This document shows, in pieces, positions 34,487-42,438 of a stretch of 64,000 bases of DNA (positions within the stretch are counted from its first letter, which is position 1; every line of letters starts with the position of its first letter). A program made the translations under genes and the position numbers. The notes under the pieces are model-generated. The model had not been told where the DNA came from. It saw only the letters and a program-made list of their open reading frames with translations, and did not search any database. Origin of the DNA: Rhizobium sp. FY34 (lineage in GTDB: Bacteria; Pseudomonadota; Alphaproteobacteria; Rhizobiales; Rhizobiaceae); contig NZ_STFZ01000011.1 of the NCBI RefSeq assembly GCF_005222845.1, positions 523,996-587,995 on the forward strand, in the 5' to 3' direction.

Positions 34487-35536
34487 TTGCCGCATTCGGC
34501 CCCGAAAAGGCCAATCCCTGTTCCTCATGCCCGGTTTTATCTCTTGCGTCTTGCCACAATAGTCACTGCTGCCCTGCTTGCCTGCCCGTCTCACGGCGTG
34601 GCTGGCGAAAAGCCGAAGCAATTGCTGCTGATTTCCTTTGATGGCGCCGGCAGCAATGCGCTCTGGGCAAGAAGCCGGGCTATGGCAGAGCGCGCCCATG
34701 CACATTTCACCTACTTCCTCTCCTGCACGCTCGTGATCGACCGGGCACGCGCCAAAACCTATCAGGGGCCGAACCAGAAGCCAGGACGCTCGAATATCGG
34801 CTTTGCCCAGAGCCCGGAGGAAGCGCTGACGCGGCTCGACCATATCTGGCAGGCGCAGGGCGAAGGCCACGAGATTGCCAGCCATACCTGCGGCCATTTC
34901 GATGGAAGGGATTGGTCAAACGCCGACTGGCGAACGGAAATGACGAGTTTCCGCACCATCCTTTCATCGGCCTGGCGGGATCTGGGCGAGCCGGATCGCG
35001 AGCCGCCGGGCTGGCAGTCCTTCGTCTCCGGTATCAAGGGGTTTCGGGCGCCCTACCTGTCCACCAGCGATGCATTGACGGATGCCGAACGGCGCGAGGG
35101 GTTCACCTATGATGCGAGCGGCATAACGAAAGGCCCGATGCTGCCGCAGGCCTCGGGCGGCGTCTTGCAGTTTGGCCTGCCGCTTATTCAGGAAGGTCCG
35201 GAAAACCGGCGCATCATCGCCATGGACTATAATCTCTTCATCCGCCACTCGGCGGGTGTGGAAAATCCCAGCCGTACGGCCGAGTTCGAGGAACGCGCCT
35301 ATTCAGCCTTCCGCGCCGCCTTTGATGCGCAATATCAGGGCGAGCGAGTGCCGCTGCAGCTTGGTTTTCACTTTGTCGAGATGAATGGCGGCGCCTACTG
35401 GCGGGCGCTCGATCGGATTGTGACGGAAGTCTGTCACCTGCCGGATGTCGGCTGCGTCACCTATGGCGAGGCGATCCGGATGCTTTCGGAGCGTTCCAGC
35501 GGCGACGAGCCAGACCAGACATCGTCGGGGCTTTGA
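34487..35536 (+). CDS. Exported polysaccharide deacetylase-like protein
   Basis: A NodB-fold (CE4) protein of up to 349 residues. The N terminus (about 17-40, FYLLRLATIVTAALLACPSHGVAG) looks like a signal peptide, so it acts in the periplasm or outside. The metal His pair is present in HEIASHTCGH, as are the FRAPYL and LQLGFHF motifs. The first motif, normally T-F-D-D, reads SFDG, so the catalytic-base aspartate pair is incomplete. No ATG precedes the signal peptide; the first usable codon is a TTG at 34487 with no clear ribosome site, so the start is uncertain. Substrate unknown. Confidence 0.78.
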   Translation: MPHSAPKRPIPVPHARFYLLRLATIVTAALLACPSHGVAGEKPKQLLLISFDGAGSNALWARSRAMAERAHAHFTYFLSCTLVIDRARAKTYQGPNQKPGRSNIGFAQSPEEALTRLDHIWQAQGEGHEIASHTCGHFDGRDWSNADWRTEMTSFRTILSSAWRDLGEPDREPPGWQSFVSGIKGFRAPYLSTSDALTDAERREGFTYDASGITKGPMLPQASGGVLQFGLPLIQEGPENRRIIAMDYNLFIRHSAGVENPSRTAEFEERAYSAFRAAFDAQYQGERVPLQLGFHFVEMNGGAYWRALDRIVTEVCHLPDVGCVTYGEAIRMLSERSSGDEPDQTSSGL

Positions 35537-35563
35537 GCCGGGGCTGACACGAGGGTGGCAATT

Positions 35564-35662
35564 CCCGTCATTCCGTCATGATCGGGCCTGTCCCGACCAT
35601 CTGCCGACATCGCTTCGCATGCGACCTCGGTGGCTCCTCGGGACAAGCCCGAGGATGACGTC
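35564..35662. repeat. Double-palindrome intergenic repeat
   Basis: Two GC-rich dyads face each other: ATGATCGGG-CCTGT-CCCGACCAT (35578-35600) and CCTCGGG-ACAAG-CCCGAGG (35636-35654), flanked by near-inverted cgtcat/atgacg ends. It lies between the convergent deacetylase and bacA genes. The CTCGGGACAAGCCCGAG core is a dispersed repeat familiar from alphaproteobacterial genomes. Confidence 0.65.
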
Positions 35663-35701
35663 ATCAACCGCTGAAGCCTCAAAAGGCAAAGCCAAAGCCC
35701 A

Positions 35702-37030
35702 TCACACCAGCTTGTTGGCTGCCATCTCGCCTTCTTCAGCCTCGCGCTTCAGATAGGTCTGGTCGATTTCCGGCAAAGGCGCGCCATCGATGGCTGCTTC
35801 GAAGGCCTGCAAACGTTTATAGATCGACATCAATTCAACGAAGACCGACCATGAATTGATCAGATACTGGAACGAACTGCGCACCTGATCGAAGACGTTG
35901 CTGATCTGGGTAAAGATGCCAAGCGTGACTTTGCCGGCAGCGATGGACGGAATAAGCACGATAGTGCTGTAGAGATTGTCCGCCTGAAGATAGAAAATCC
36001 GGGCAATATTGAAATAAAGATAGTGGAAATACAACCGAAAGTAGTTTTTTCGCACATTTTCAAACAATTGCGCAACGGTAACCGGCTGAGCGCGACCTTC
36101 GTGATCCTCACCGTAGACCAATTCCTTGCGATAGGCTGCTTCCACGCGCTGGTTGCGGAATTCCAGACCCGGAAGCTTGATACCCACCAAAGCCAGAAAG
36201 ACGGTACCGAAGAGTGACCAGACAATGGCGGCCCAGACCAGCGCATGAGGGATTTCGCCAATGATTGGCAGCTCGGTGATCGTCTGCGAGAAAGAAAAAA
36301 GTACGGGCAGAAAGGCAATCAACGTCATGATGGCGCGCACAAAGCCTACACCGAGCCCCTCGACCGTCGAGGAAAAGCGCATCGTATCTTCCTGCACGCG
36401 CTGGGAAGCGCCCTCGATATGTCGAAGCTTATCCCAGTTGGCCATGTAGAATTCGTTCATCGCCATGCGCCAGCGGAAGATGTAGTGGCTGACAAAAAAC
36501 AGGTTGAGCACACCAACCGTCACCGCCAGAAACAGAATGCCAGAAACGCTCAACATGCCAAGATACAACTGTTCTGCGGTCACTGGCGCCGTCTTTGCAA
36601 GCGCCTGCTGGATCAGATCGTAATAGGGGCCGTACCAGGCATTCAACGCGACGCTGACCTGAACCGAAAAATAGGTCGCAAAGATTATCAGGGCAGAACC
36701 GAGCACCGACCACGTCTGCCAAAAGTGCGGACTGAACCAGAACCAGAATGCCGAAAACAGCAGAACGCCAACGGTGTAGTAAATGTAAAACCACAGAAAT
36801 GGCGTAGACAAGAAAACCGAGACGCCGACAGGCGGCGACTGGCCTTCAGCCAATGCCGGCAGCCCAAACATTGCTCCGGCAGCTGATCCCCCCGCATACC
36901 AAAGGACGATCATCACTGCGCCCCACAGGGCGGCCGAGGTAAAGAAGAGCTTGGGCTTTGGGAAGAATGAGTGAAACACGGAGAGGGGGTTCCCTTGCTG
37001 CGGTTGAACGGCAGTCGCGATCCGCGGCAT
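35702..37030 (-). CDS. bacA: BacA/SbmA peptide transporter
   Basis: A proton-driven importer of antimicrobial peptides, 442 residues from this ATG, with about seven to eight membrane segments. The SbmA/BacA hallmarks are [17 protein letters not shown] near the N terminus, the [34 protein letters not shown] region (about 190-225) and [21 protein letters not shown]. Rhizobial BacA is needed for survival of legume nodule peptides. An alternative GTG start at 36979 would give 425 residues, closer to the S. meliloti protein. Neither start has a good ribosome site. Confidence 0.93.
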   Translation of the reverse strand: MPRIATAVQPQQGNPLSVFHSFFPKPKLFFTSAALWGAVMIVLWYAGGSAAGAMFGLPALAEGQSPPVGVSVFLSTPFLWFYIYYTVGVLLFSAFWFWFSPHFWQTWSVLGSALIIFATYFSVQVSVALNAWYGPYYDLIQQALAKTAPVTAEQLYLGMLSVSGILFLAVTVGVLNLFFVSHYIFRWRMAMNEFYMANWDKLRHIEGASQRVQEDTMRFSSTVEGLGVGFVRAIMTLIAFLPVLFSFSQTITELPIIGEIPHALVWAAIVWSLFGTVFLALVGIKLPGLEFRNQRVEAAYRKELVYGEDHEGRAQPVTVAQLFENVRKNYFRLYFHYLYFNIARIFYLQADNLYSTIVLIPSIAAGKVTLGIFTQISNVFDQVRSSFQYLINSWSVFVELMSIYKRLQAFEAAIDGAPLPEIDQTYLKREAEEGEMAANKLV

Positions 37031-37191
37031 ATTGCCGACAAGAGCCTGTCAAATCAGCAGAATCTCTAAGCCAGATCGGCAACACCAGCAATGGCGAACC
37101 GTGCTGGTTACGCAATTGTAACGACGTTTGCCACCCAAGCGCGAAAACCCGCCAATGCCCTTACCCGTGCGGCTTACACCAAGCATCGGCG

Positions 37192-37566
37192 CTAGGCCGC
37201 GCTTGCCTTCAGAACAAAGTCCGCTTCGATTTCCGAATAGGGAACGATAATGCGGCCATCTTCCGCCTTCTCGACCAGTCCCCACTCGATCAGTAGCACC
37301 ACATCCTCATGCACCCGCTTCACATCCCGGCTAAGCGCGCGCGCCAGAGCACGAATGCTTGAGGCGCCAATTGCCTGCAACTGCTCGATCAATTGCCACC
37401 GCTTGGGCGACAGGACGGAGAACAGCTGGCTGGGCGTCTCGAAGGTGATGACGCTGAGCGGCTCGACTGTTTCGCCCTTCCAGGCCTCGATGAAGCGAGC
37501 GCCCATGGCGTTGAGATCAGCGTCTCGGTTCTCGGCTGCCCTTACCCGGATCAGTGCCTTGGCCAT
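37192..37566 (-). CDS. HTH antitoxin-type regulator (HVO_A0114-like)
   Basis: A 124-residue winged-helix DNA-binding protein of the COG4190/HVO_A0114 type. The helix-turn-helix region is about 52-105 (LSPKRWQLIEQLQAIGASSIRALARALSRDVKRVHEDV), ending in a wing with GLVEKAEDGRIIVPY. It follows the TumE-like gene with one base between the stop and this start. In this family the regulator is the predicted antitoxin that also represses the operon. It lies about 160 bases before bacA on the same strand. Confidence 0.8.
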   Translation of the reverse strand: MAKALIRVRAAENRDADLNAMGARFIEAWKGETVEPLSVITFETPSQLFSVLSPKRWQLIEQLQAIGASSIRALARALSRDVKRVHEDVVLLIEWGLVEKAEDGRIIVPYSEIEADFVLKASAA

Positions 37567-37567
37567 G

Positions 37568-37852
37568 CTATAACCTCCGCTTCACCTGCCTCAGAAAATC
37601 CTCGACCAAACCCTCGACATTGATGAATGAATACGGCGCTTCGACACCATCCAGATGGCAATGGTCGCCTTTGCCTCTTTCATTGTCGAAACCAACAATG
37701 CGCCTGCCATTGCGGCCAAAATAAAGGCTGTACTTGAAACTGTGCCTGCTGCCGAGCACTGGCGCCGGCAACTTCCAGACCACCATCTCCACAATCGCGC
37801 CATCATCAAGGATGCGCTTGTCATGCATCAGCTTGGTCGCCTTCATGGCCAT
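37568..37852 (-). CDS. TumE-like (DUF6516) toxin
   Basis: A 94-residue protein of the DUF6516/TumE type, with HSFKYSLYFGRNGRRIVGFDNERGKGDHCHLDG as the recognisable core and a C-terminal helix LVEDFLRQVKRR. Members are the toxin half of a TA pair with an HTH partner, which is exactly the downstream gene. The mode of action is not known to me. It starts 65 bases after the map stop. A second ATG two codons in is equally possible. Confidence 0.75.
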   Translation of the reverse strand: MAMKATKLMHDKRILDDGAIVEMVVWKLPAPVLGSRHSFKYSLYFGRNGRRIVGFDNERGKGDHCHLDGVEAPYSFINVEGLVEDFLRQVKRRL

Positions 37853-37917
37853 CTTAGGCCGCAGGCGACAGCTGTTGTCAACAATGCCAACAGCATTGCC
37901 GGCCGGACCTGAACAGC

Positions 37918-38673
37918 CTACTCCGCAAGCGTCAGGATCAGCGGGCCGTTGCGGGTCACGACAATCGTGTGCTCGAACTGCACGGTGGGCGCCTTCGGAT
38001 CGCTATACAGCGTCCAGGGGTCGCCATTGCCGCCATCTTCGGCCCAGTGCCCGCCGAGCGACAGAAAGGGTTCGATGGTAAAGACGAGGCCTTCTTCCAT
38101 GCTGCGTGTCTCGTCCGGGTCCGGCCAGGTCGGCACTTCGGTCGGCTCCTCATGCAGCGAGCGGCCAACGCCATGGCTCGCCAGATTGGTGATCAGCGTA
38201 TAGCGGTTCTTCTTGGCAAAGGCGCCAATGGCATGGCCGATGCCGGCCAGTGGCTTGCCCGGCCGCACCTGCTGCAGGCCGGTCCACAGGGCGCGGCGCC
38301 CGTCGCGAACCAGTTTCTCGATCTCGCGTTTCACCGGCGGCACGGCAAACGAGGCGCCGGTATCACCGAAGAAACCGTCTTTCACGGCAGAGACATCGAT
38401 ATTGACGAGATCGCCGGCCTTGATGATCCGCTCGCCGGGAATGCCATGCGCCACTTCCTCGTTGACGCTGATGCAGGTGGCGCCGGGAAACTGATAGCAG
38501 ACTTCCGGCGCCGATTGCGCACCGGCCTCGTCCAGAAGCCGCCGGCCAATACCGTCAAGCTCCAGCGTGGTGATGCCCGGCTCCAGCGCCTTGCCCATGA
38601 CATTCACCGCATGGGCGCAGATGCGGCCGATCGCCTTCAGTCTGTCCAGTTCATCTTCTGTGGAAACGATCAT
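37918..38673 (-). CDS. map: Methionine aminopeptidase, type I
   Basis: Removes the initiator methionine from nascent proteins. It has 251 residues from the ATG at 38673 (MIVSTEDELDRLK). The open frame extends 15 codons upstream without similarity. The five metal ligands are in place: Asp in NIDVSAVKDG, Asp in FGDTGASF, His in SHGVGRSLHEEP, Glu in FTIEPFL and Glu in QFEHTI. It lies 22 bases behind the flavin monooxygenase gene on the same strand, so the two may be co-transcribed. Confidence 0.96.
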   Translation of the reverse strand: MIVSTEDELDRLKAIGRICAHAVNVMGKALEPGITTLELDGIGRRLLDEAGAQSAPEVCYQFPGATCISVNEEVAHGIPGERIIKAGDLVNIDVSAVKDGFFGDTGASFAVPPVKREIEKLVRDGRRALWTGLQQVRPGKPLAGIGHAIGAFAKKNRYTLITNLASHGVGRSLHEEPTEVPTWPDPDETRSMEEGLVFTIEPFLSLGGHWAEDGGNGDPWTLYSDPKAPTVQFEHTIVVTRNGPLILTLAE

Positions 38674-38695
38674 GCAAGCTATCCCGGCGCGCCTT

Positions 38696-39769
38696 TCAAG
38701 CGGCCGGTTTCGCGCCAACCGCTGCAGGCGTCAATGCTTTTCTGACAAGCGGCGCCACGCGCGTGCCGAAAAGTTCGATGCCGCGCATGATCTGCTCATG
38801 CGGCATCAGGCCAATCGCCATCTGGATCAGCAGCCGATCATTGCCGAACACCTGATGGGCAGCAATGATCTTTTCCGCCACGGTTTCCGGATCGCCGACA
38901 AAGAGATTGCCGGGGGCAGAGCGCGCCCGGTCGAACTGTGCCCGATTGGTCGGGCCCCAGCCGCGCTCGCGCCCGATACGGTCCATCACGGCGGCTTGCG
39001 GGCCGTAGAACTGGTCGGCGGCAGCTTGCGTTGTATCGGCCACGAAGCCATGCACATTGATGCTGGTCTTGAGTTTGCCGGCATCCTGGCCGGCGCGGCG
39101 CGCCGCCTCCCGGTAAAGGTCGAAGAAAGGGGCAAAGCGCGCATAATCGCCGCCGATAATGGCGACTGCCAGCGGCAGGCCCATGGCGCCGGCGCGCGCC
39201 ACCGATTGCGGCGTGCCGCCCACCGCAATCCAGATCGGCAGCTTTTCCTGCAGCGGACGCGGATAGACGCCGCGCCGCTCGATCGGCGCACGAAGTTCGC
39301 CCGCCCAATCGACAATCTCATTGTCGCGCAGCGTTAAAAGCAGTTCCAGCTTTTCGGTAAACAGCCGGTCGTAGTCACTGAGATCATAGCCAAAAAGCGG
39401 ATAGGATTCGATGAAGGAGCCGCGCCCCGCCATGATTTCCGCCCGCCCGTTCGACAGAAGATCGACGGTCGAAAACTGCTGGAAAACCCGGATCGGATCA
39501 TCGGAGCTGAGGACGGAAACGGCGCTCGACAGACGGATGTTCTTCGTCTTAACCGCCGCTGCCGCCAGCACCGTTGCCGGCGAAGACACCGCATAGTCAG
39601 GCCGGTGGTGTTCGCCAAGGCCAAAGACATCCAGCCCCACCTGGTCGGCCAGTTCGATTTCCTCCAGAAGATGCTTCAGCCGCGTGGCGGCATCCTGGCC
39701 CCGGCTGCCGCTGGCAATCGCCGGATCGACGTCCGCAAATGTGTATAGGCCCAGTTCCATCATCGTCAT
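38696..39769 (-). CDS. LLM-class flavin-dependent monooxygenase
   Basis: A luciferase-like TIM-barrel monooxygenase of about 357 residues, F420/FMN type. Characteristic pieces are [48 protein letters not shown] and [16 protein letters not shown]. The substrate cannot be inferred. Three ATG codons are clustered at 39760-39769. I take the first, and the last (MELGLYTF) is equally plausible. It lies upstream of map in the same direction. Confidence 0.88.
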   Translation of the reverse strand: MTMMELGLYTFADVDPAIASGSRGQDAATRLKHLLEEIELADQVGLDVFGLGEHHRPDYAVSSPATVLAAAAVKTKNIRLSSAVSVLSSDDPIRVFQQFSTVDLLSNGRAEIMAGRGSFIESYPLFGYDLSDYDRLFTEKLELLLTLRDNEIVDWAGELRAPIERRGVYPRPLQEKLPIWIAVGGTPQSVARAGAMGLPLAVAIIGGDYARFAPFFDLYREAARRAGQDAGKLKTSINVHGFVADTTQAAADQFYGPQAAVMDRIGRERGWGPTNRAQFDRARSAPGNLFVGDPETVAEKIIAAHQVFGNDRLLIQMAIGLMPHEQIMRGIELFGTRVAPLVRKALTPAAVGAKPAA

Positions 39770-40076
39770 CCGTTCTTCGTTTCAAATGCGTACATAGAAA
39801 GCACTGCGCCAAACGCAAAGGCGAAAGTTTCGAAGGCATGCGTCGAAAAAATGGATAGGCGCGAACATGCGAAAATGAGTCTGCAATCATGTGCTTGTCG
39901 ATGTTTGTAGAGCAACCACGCAAGGCACTTGAAGTGATCTGTCAGCCAGATCCGCAAACCGCTTGCCAGACGCCTGATCCTGAAACACAGCGTTCAGCAT
40001 CAAGCCCCTCCCCGCCTCTGGCAATGCCGACGCCCGTCGTTATAGTCACCGGCATCCCAAGCCCAAAGGACCTCCC
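39770..40076. other. Divergent intergenic region, monooxygenase / glutathione transferase
   Basis: 307 bases with no convincing gene. It must hold both divergent promoters. I see an AAAGGACC ribosome site for the transferase gene (40067-40074) and a small CGAAA-G-TTTCG dyad near 39829, but no clear -35/-10 pair and no known operator. Confidence 0.5.
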
Positions 40077-40781
40077 ATGGCCGATTTGTCCACCTTCCCG
40101 ATCACCACCCGCTGGCCGGCAGCCAATCCGGATATTCTGCAGCTTTACTCGACGCCGACGCCCAACGGCGTGAAGGTGTCGATCATGCTGGAGGAAACCG
40201 GCCTCGCCTATGAGCCGCATTTCATCAATATCGGCCAGAACGAAACCTGGGGGCCTGAATTCCTGTCGCTCAACCCGAACGGCAAGATCCCCGCCATTCT
40301 CGATCCGCACGGTCCGGACGGCAAGCCGCTGGCGCTGTTCGAATCGGGTGCCATCCTGATCTATCTCGCCGAAAAGACCGGCCAGTTCCTGCCGACGGAT
40401 GGTGCGGCCCGCTATGAAACCATCCAATGGGTCATGCTGCAGATGGGCGGCATCGGCCCGATGTTCGGCCAGCTCGGCTTTTTCCACAAATTCGCCGGCA
40501 AGGAGTACGAAGACAAGCGCCCGCGTGATCGCTATCTCAACGAAACCAAGCGCCTGCTCGGCGTGCTGGAAACCCGCCTCGCCGGTCGCGAGTTCATCAT
40601 GGGCGATGAGATGACGATTGCCGATATCTCCATCGTCGGCTGGATCCGTGCCCTCATCGGCTTCTACGAAGCGGGCGAACTGGTCGGCTATGACAGCCTG
40701 ACGGCGCTGCCGGCCTGGTTTGATCGCATGATGGCGCGCCCGGCCGTGGCCCGCGGCGTCGACATTCCGGCCCGCCCGTAA
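40077..40781 (+). CDS. Glutathione S-transferase family protein (YghU/YfcG-like)
   Basis: A 234-residue protein of the nu-class/Ure2p-like glutathione transferases. The N-terminal thioredoxin-like domain has YSTPTPNGVKVSIMLEETGLAYE, with a TPN loop in place of the usual Tyr/Ser site, and then NPNGKIPAI and FESGAILIYLAEK. The helical C-terminal domain holds DEMTIADISIVGWI. Members act as disulfide-bond reductases of glutathionylated substrates. The gene is monocistronic, and the region after it holds two hairpins that point to a minus-strand RNA. Confidence 0.92.
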   Translation: MADLSTFPITTRWPAANPDILQLYSTPTPNGVKVSIMLEETGLAYEPHFINIGQNETWGPEFLSLNPNGKIPAILDPHGPDGKPLALFESGAILIYLAEKTGQFLPTDGAARYETIQWVMLQMGGIGPMFGQLGFFHKFAGKEYEDKRPRDRYLNETKRLLGVLETRLAGREFIMGDEMTIADISIVGWIRALIGFYEAGELVGYDSLTALPAWFDRMMARPAVARGVDIPARP

Positions 40782-40803
40782 CAGTCTATTTGAGACAATC
40801 CTC

Positions 40804-40950
40804 AAAAAAACCAGATGGCCTGTCAGATCTGCTTAAACCCTTGATCTGCAGGCCATGCGGACACATAGCATCAACCCTTTGTGAGGCTTTGCGCATAAGG
40901 GTTGATCCCCCCGTTAATCTTTCGATAACTCTCCTACCGTTCAATCGGGC
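40804..40950 (-). ncRNA. Candidate small RNA with two hairpins and terminator
   Basis: Read on the minus strand: an AT-containing lead-in, a perfect ten-base stem ATCAACCCTT/AAGGGTTGAT (40870-40906), then a long stem ATGGCCTG..CAGGCCAT with inner AGATC/GATCT (40815-40856), then CTGG and seven T (40804-40810). The final hairpin plus T run is a textbook terminator, but no minus-strand gene lies upstream of it: the next gene, ialB-like, reads the other way. That suggests an independent small RNA of roughly 100-150 bases. The 5' end is not defined. A TTGAAC-like -35 near 40945 is weak. Confidence 0.5.
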
Positions 40951-41016
40951 GCTGTCGCAGCCGTTTGCATTTCGCGTCCGGGCTGTTCCGATCCGTGAAC
41001 TTTCGAGGAGAATTTG

Positions 41017-41514
41017 ATGTCGCCCAAGACATGCACCCTTGCCGTTTCCGTCGTCCTGCTGTCGGCCATGAGCGCCAGCGCGCAGCCAACTCGGGTCAAG
41101 CAATTCGATGCATGGGGCGTCTATTCCTATGGCAGCGGCAATGCCAGGAATTGCTATGCGCTGTCGGTCCCCGTCTCGCAATTACCGGCCAGCGTCGCCC
41201 ATGGCGAGAATTTCTTCCTCGTCGCGCCCCAGGCCGGCACCTCCGGCCTGATGCCGCAGGCGATCATGGGCTATGGAATCAAGGCAGATTCGCGCATCAC
41301 CGTCACCATCGGCAGTGAAAGCTTCATCCTGGTCCCGAAGGAAAACGCCGCCTGGGTGCGCGATCCGGCCCGCGAGCCGGCGCTGGTGGCGGCCATGCGC
41401 GGCGGCTCCGACATGACCCTGAAGGCCACTTCTGCGCGCGGCACGAACACGACCTATACGTTTTCGCTGAAAGGCGTGAGCGCCGCACTGAACGAGGTCA
41501 ACCGCTGCAACTGA
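41017..41514 (+). CDS. Invasion-associated locus B (IalB)-like secreted protein
   Basis: A 165-residue exported protein of the IalB family. A signal peptide of about 23 residues (VVLLSAMSASA) is followed by FDAWGVYSYGSGNARNCYALSVP, a stretch typical of the family, and a final Cys at NRCN that probably pairs with the first. IalB of Bartonella is tied to erythrocyte entry. Family members are widespread in rhizobia with unknown envelope roles. The ATG at 41017 has CGAGGAG upstream. A GC-rich hairpin without T run follows at 41527-41550. Confidence 0.82.
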   Translation: MSPKTCTLAVSVVLLSAMSASAQPTRVKQFDAWGVYSYGSGNARNCYALSVPVSQLPASVAHGENFFLVAPQAGTSGLMPQAIMGYGIKADSRITVTIGSESFILVPKENAAWVRDPAREPALVAAMRGGSDMTLKATSARGTNTTYTFSLKGVSAALNEVNRCN

Positions 41515-41568
41515 TCTGCCTGCCCCGGCTGGCGCGACAGGCGCCGGCCGGGCGTCATCACTGCGCCG

Positions 41569-41596
41569 TTGCAACACACATGGCTTTGGGCATAAC
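41569..41596 (+). promoter_or_regulatory. Putative bdhA-xdh promoter
   Basis: TTGCAA (41569-41574), 16-base spacer, CATAAC (41591-41596), about 48 bases before the bdhA ATG. It is a moderate match in the right place. Confidence 0.4.
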
Positions 41597-41644
41597 TTCC
41601 TTTATCGCGATGCAGCAGAACGCCGCGCCAAAGGGAGAAGTAAC

Positions 41645-42421
41645 ATGGCCAGAACCGTCGTCGTCACCGGATCCACCAGCGGCATAGGGCTAGGTATTGC
41701 CCGCGCCTTTGCAGCAGAAGGCGCCAATGTGGTGATCAACGGCTTCGGCAAGGCCGACGAAATCGAAGCGGCGCGCGCCGATCTCGACACGCTGGGTGCA
41801 GGCACGGTGCTTTACCATGGCGCCGACATGACGAAGCCCGAAGAGATTGCCGATCTCATCGACACGGCGGTCAAGGCCTTTGGCACGGTGGATGTGCTGG
41901 TCAACAATGCCGGTATCCAGCATGTGGCAAAGATCGAGGATTTCCCCATCGAGAAATGGGATCAGCTGATCGCCATCCTTCTGTCCTCGGCCTTTCACAC
42001 CATGCGCAACACCATTCCCCTGATGAAAAAGACCGGCAAGGGCCGTATCATCAATGTGGCATCCGCGCATGCGCTTGTTGCATCGCCTTACAAATCGGCT
42101 TATGTCGCTGCCAAGCACGGCATTCTTGGTCTGACCAAGACTGCCGCACTGGAATTGGCCGAATTCGGCATTACAGTGAACGCCATCTGCCCCGGCTACG
42201 TGCTGACGCCTCTCGTGGAAAAACAGATCCCCGACACGGCGCGCGAGCGTGGTATCTCGGAAGAGGCGGTCAAGACGGACGTTATGCTCCGTTTGCAGGC
42301 GACGAAGCAATTCGTCAGCATTGAAGAGGTAGCTGCCACCGCGCTTTACCTTGCCAGCGACGCCGCACGACAGATCACCGGAACCCATATCTCCATCGAT
42401 GGCGGCTGGACCGCCCAATAA
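41645..42421 (+). CDS. bdhA: 3-hydroxybutyrate dehydrogenase
   Basis: An NAD-dependent short-chain dehydrogenase of 258 residues that oxidises D-3-hydroxybutyrate to acetoacetate in the PHB degradation pathway. The cofactor motif TGSTSGIG (about 8-15), NNAGIQH, and the catalytic S/YxxxK in VASAHALVASPYKSAYVAAKHG are all present. The Q-H after NNAG is typical of hydroxybutyrate dehydrogenases. AAGGGAGAAG precedes the ATG. xdhA follows after 17 bases, the same bdhA-xdhA2-xdhB2 linkage described in S. meliloti. Confidence 0.95.
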   Translation: MARTVVVTGSTSGIGLGIARAFAAEGANVVINGFGKADEIEAARADLDTLGAGTVLYHGADMTKPEEIADLIDTAVKAFGTVDVLVNNAGIQHVAKIEDFPIEKWDQLIAILLSSAFHTMRNTIPLMKKTGKGRIINVASAHALVASPYKSAYVAAKHGILGLTKTAALELAEFGITVNAICPGYVLTPLVEKQIPDTARERGISEEAVKTDVMLRLQATKQFVSIEEVAATALYLASDAARQITGTHISIDGGWTAQ

Positions 42422-42438
42422 AGACTGCAGGGGCACGC

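Noticed and set aside
34321..34641. Open frame ahead of the polysaccharide deacetylase
   Set aside because: It is in a different frame from the deacetylase, has no domain or signal peptide, and lies mostly in intergenic sequence.
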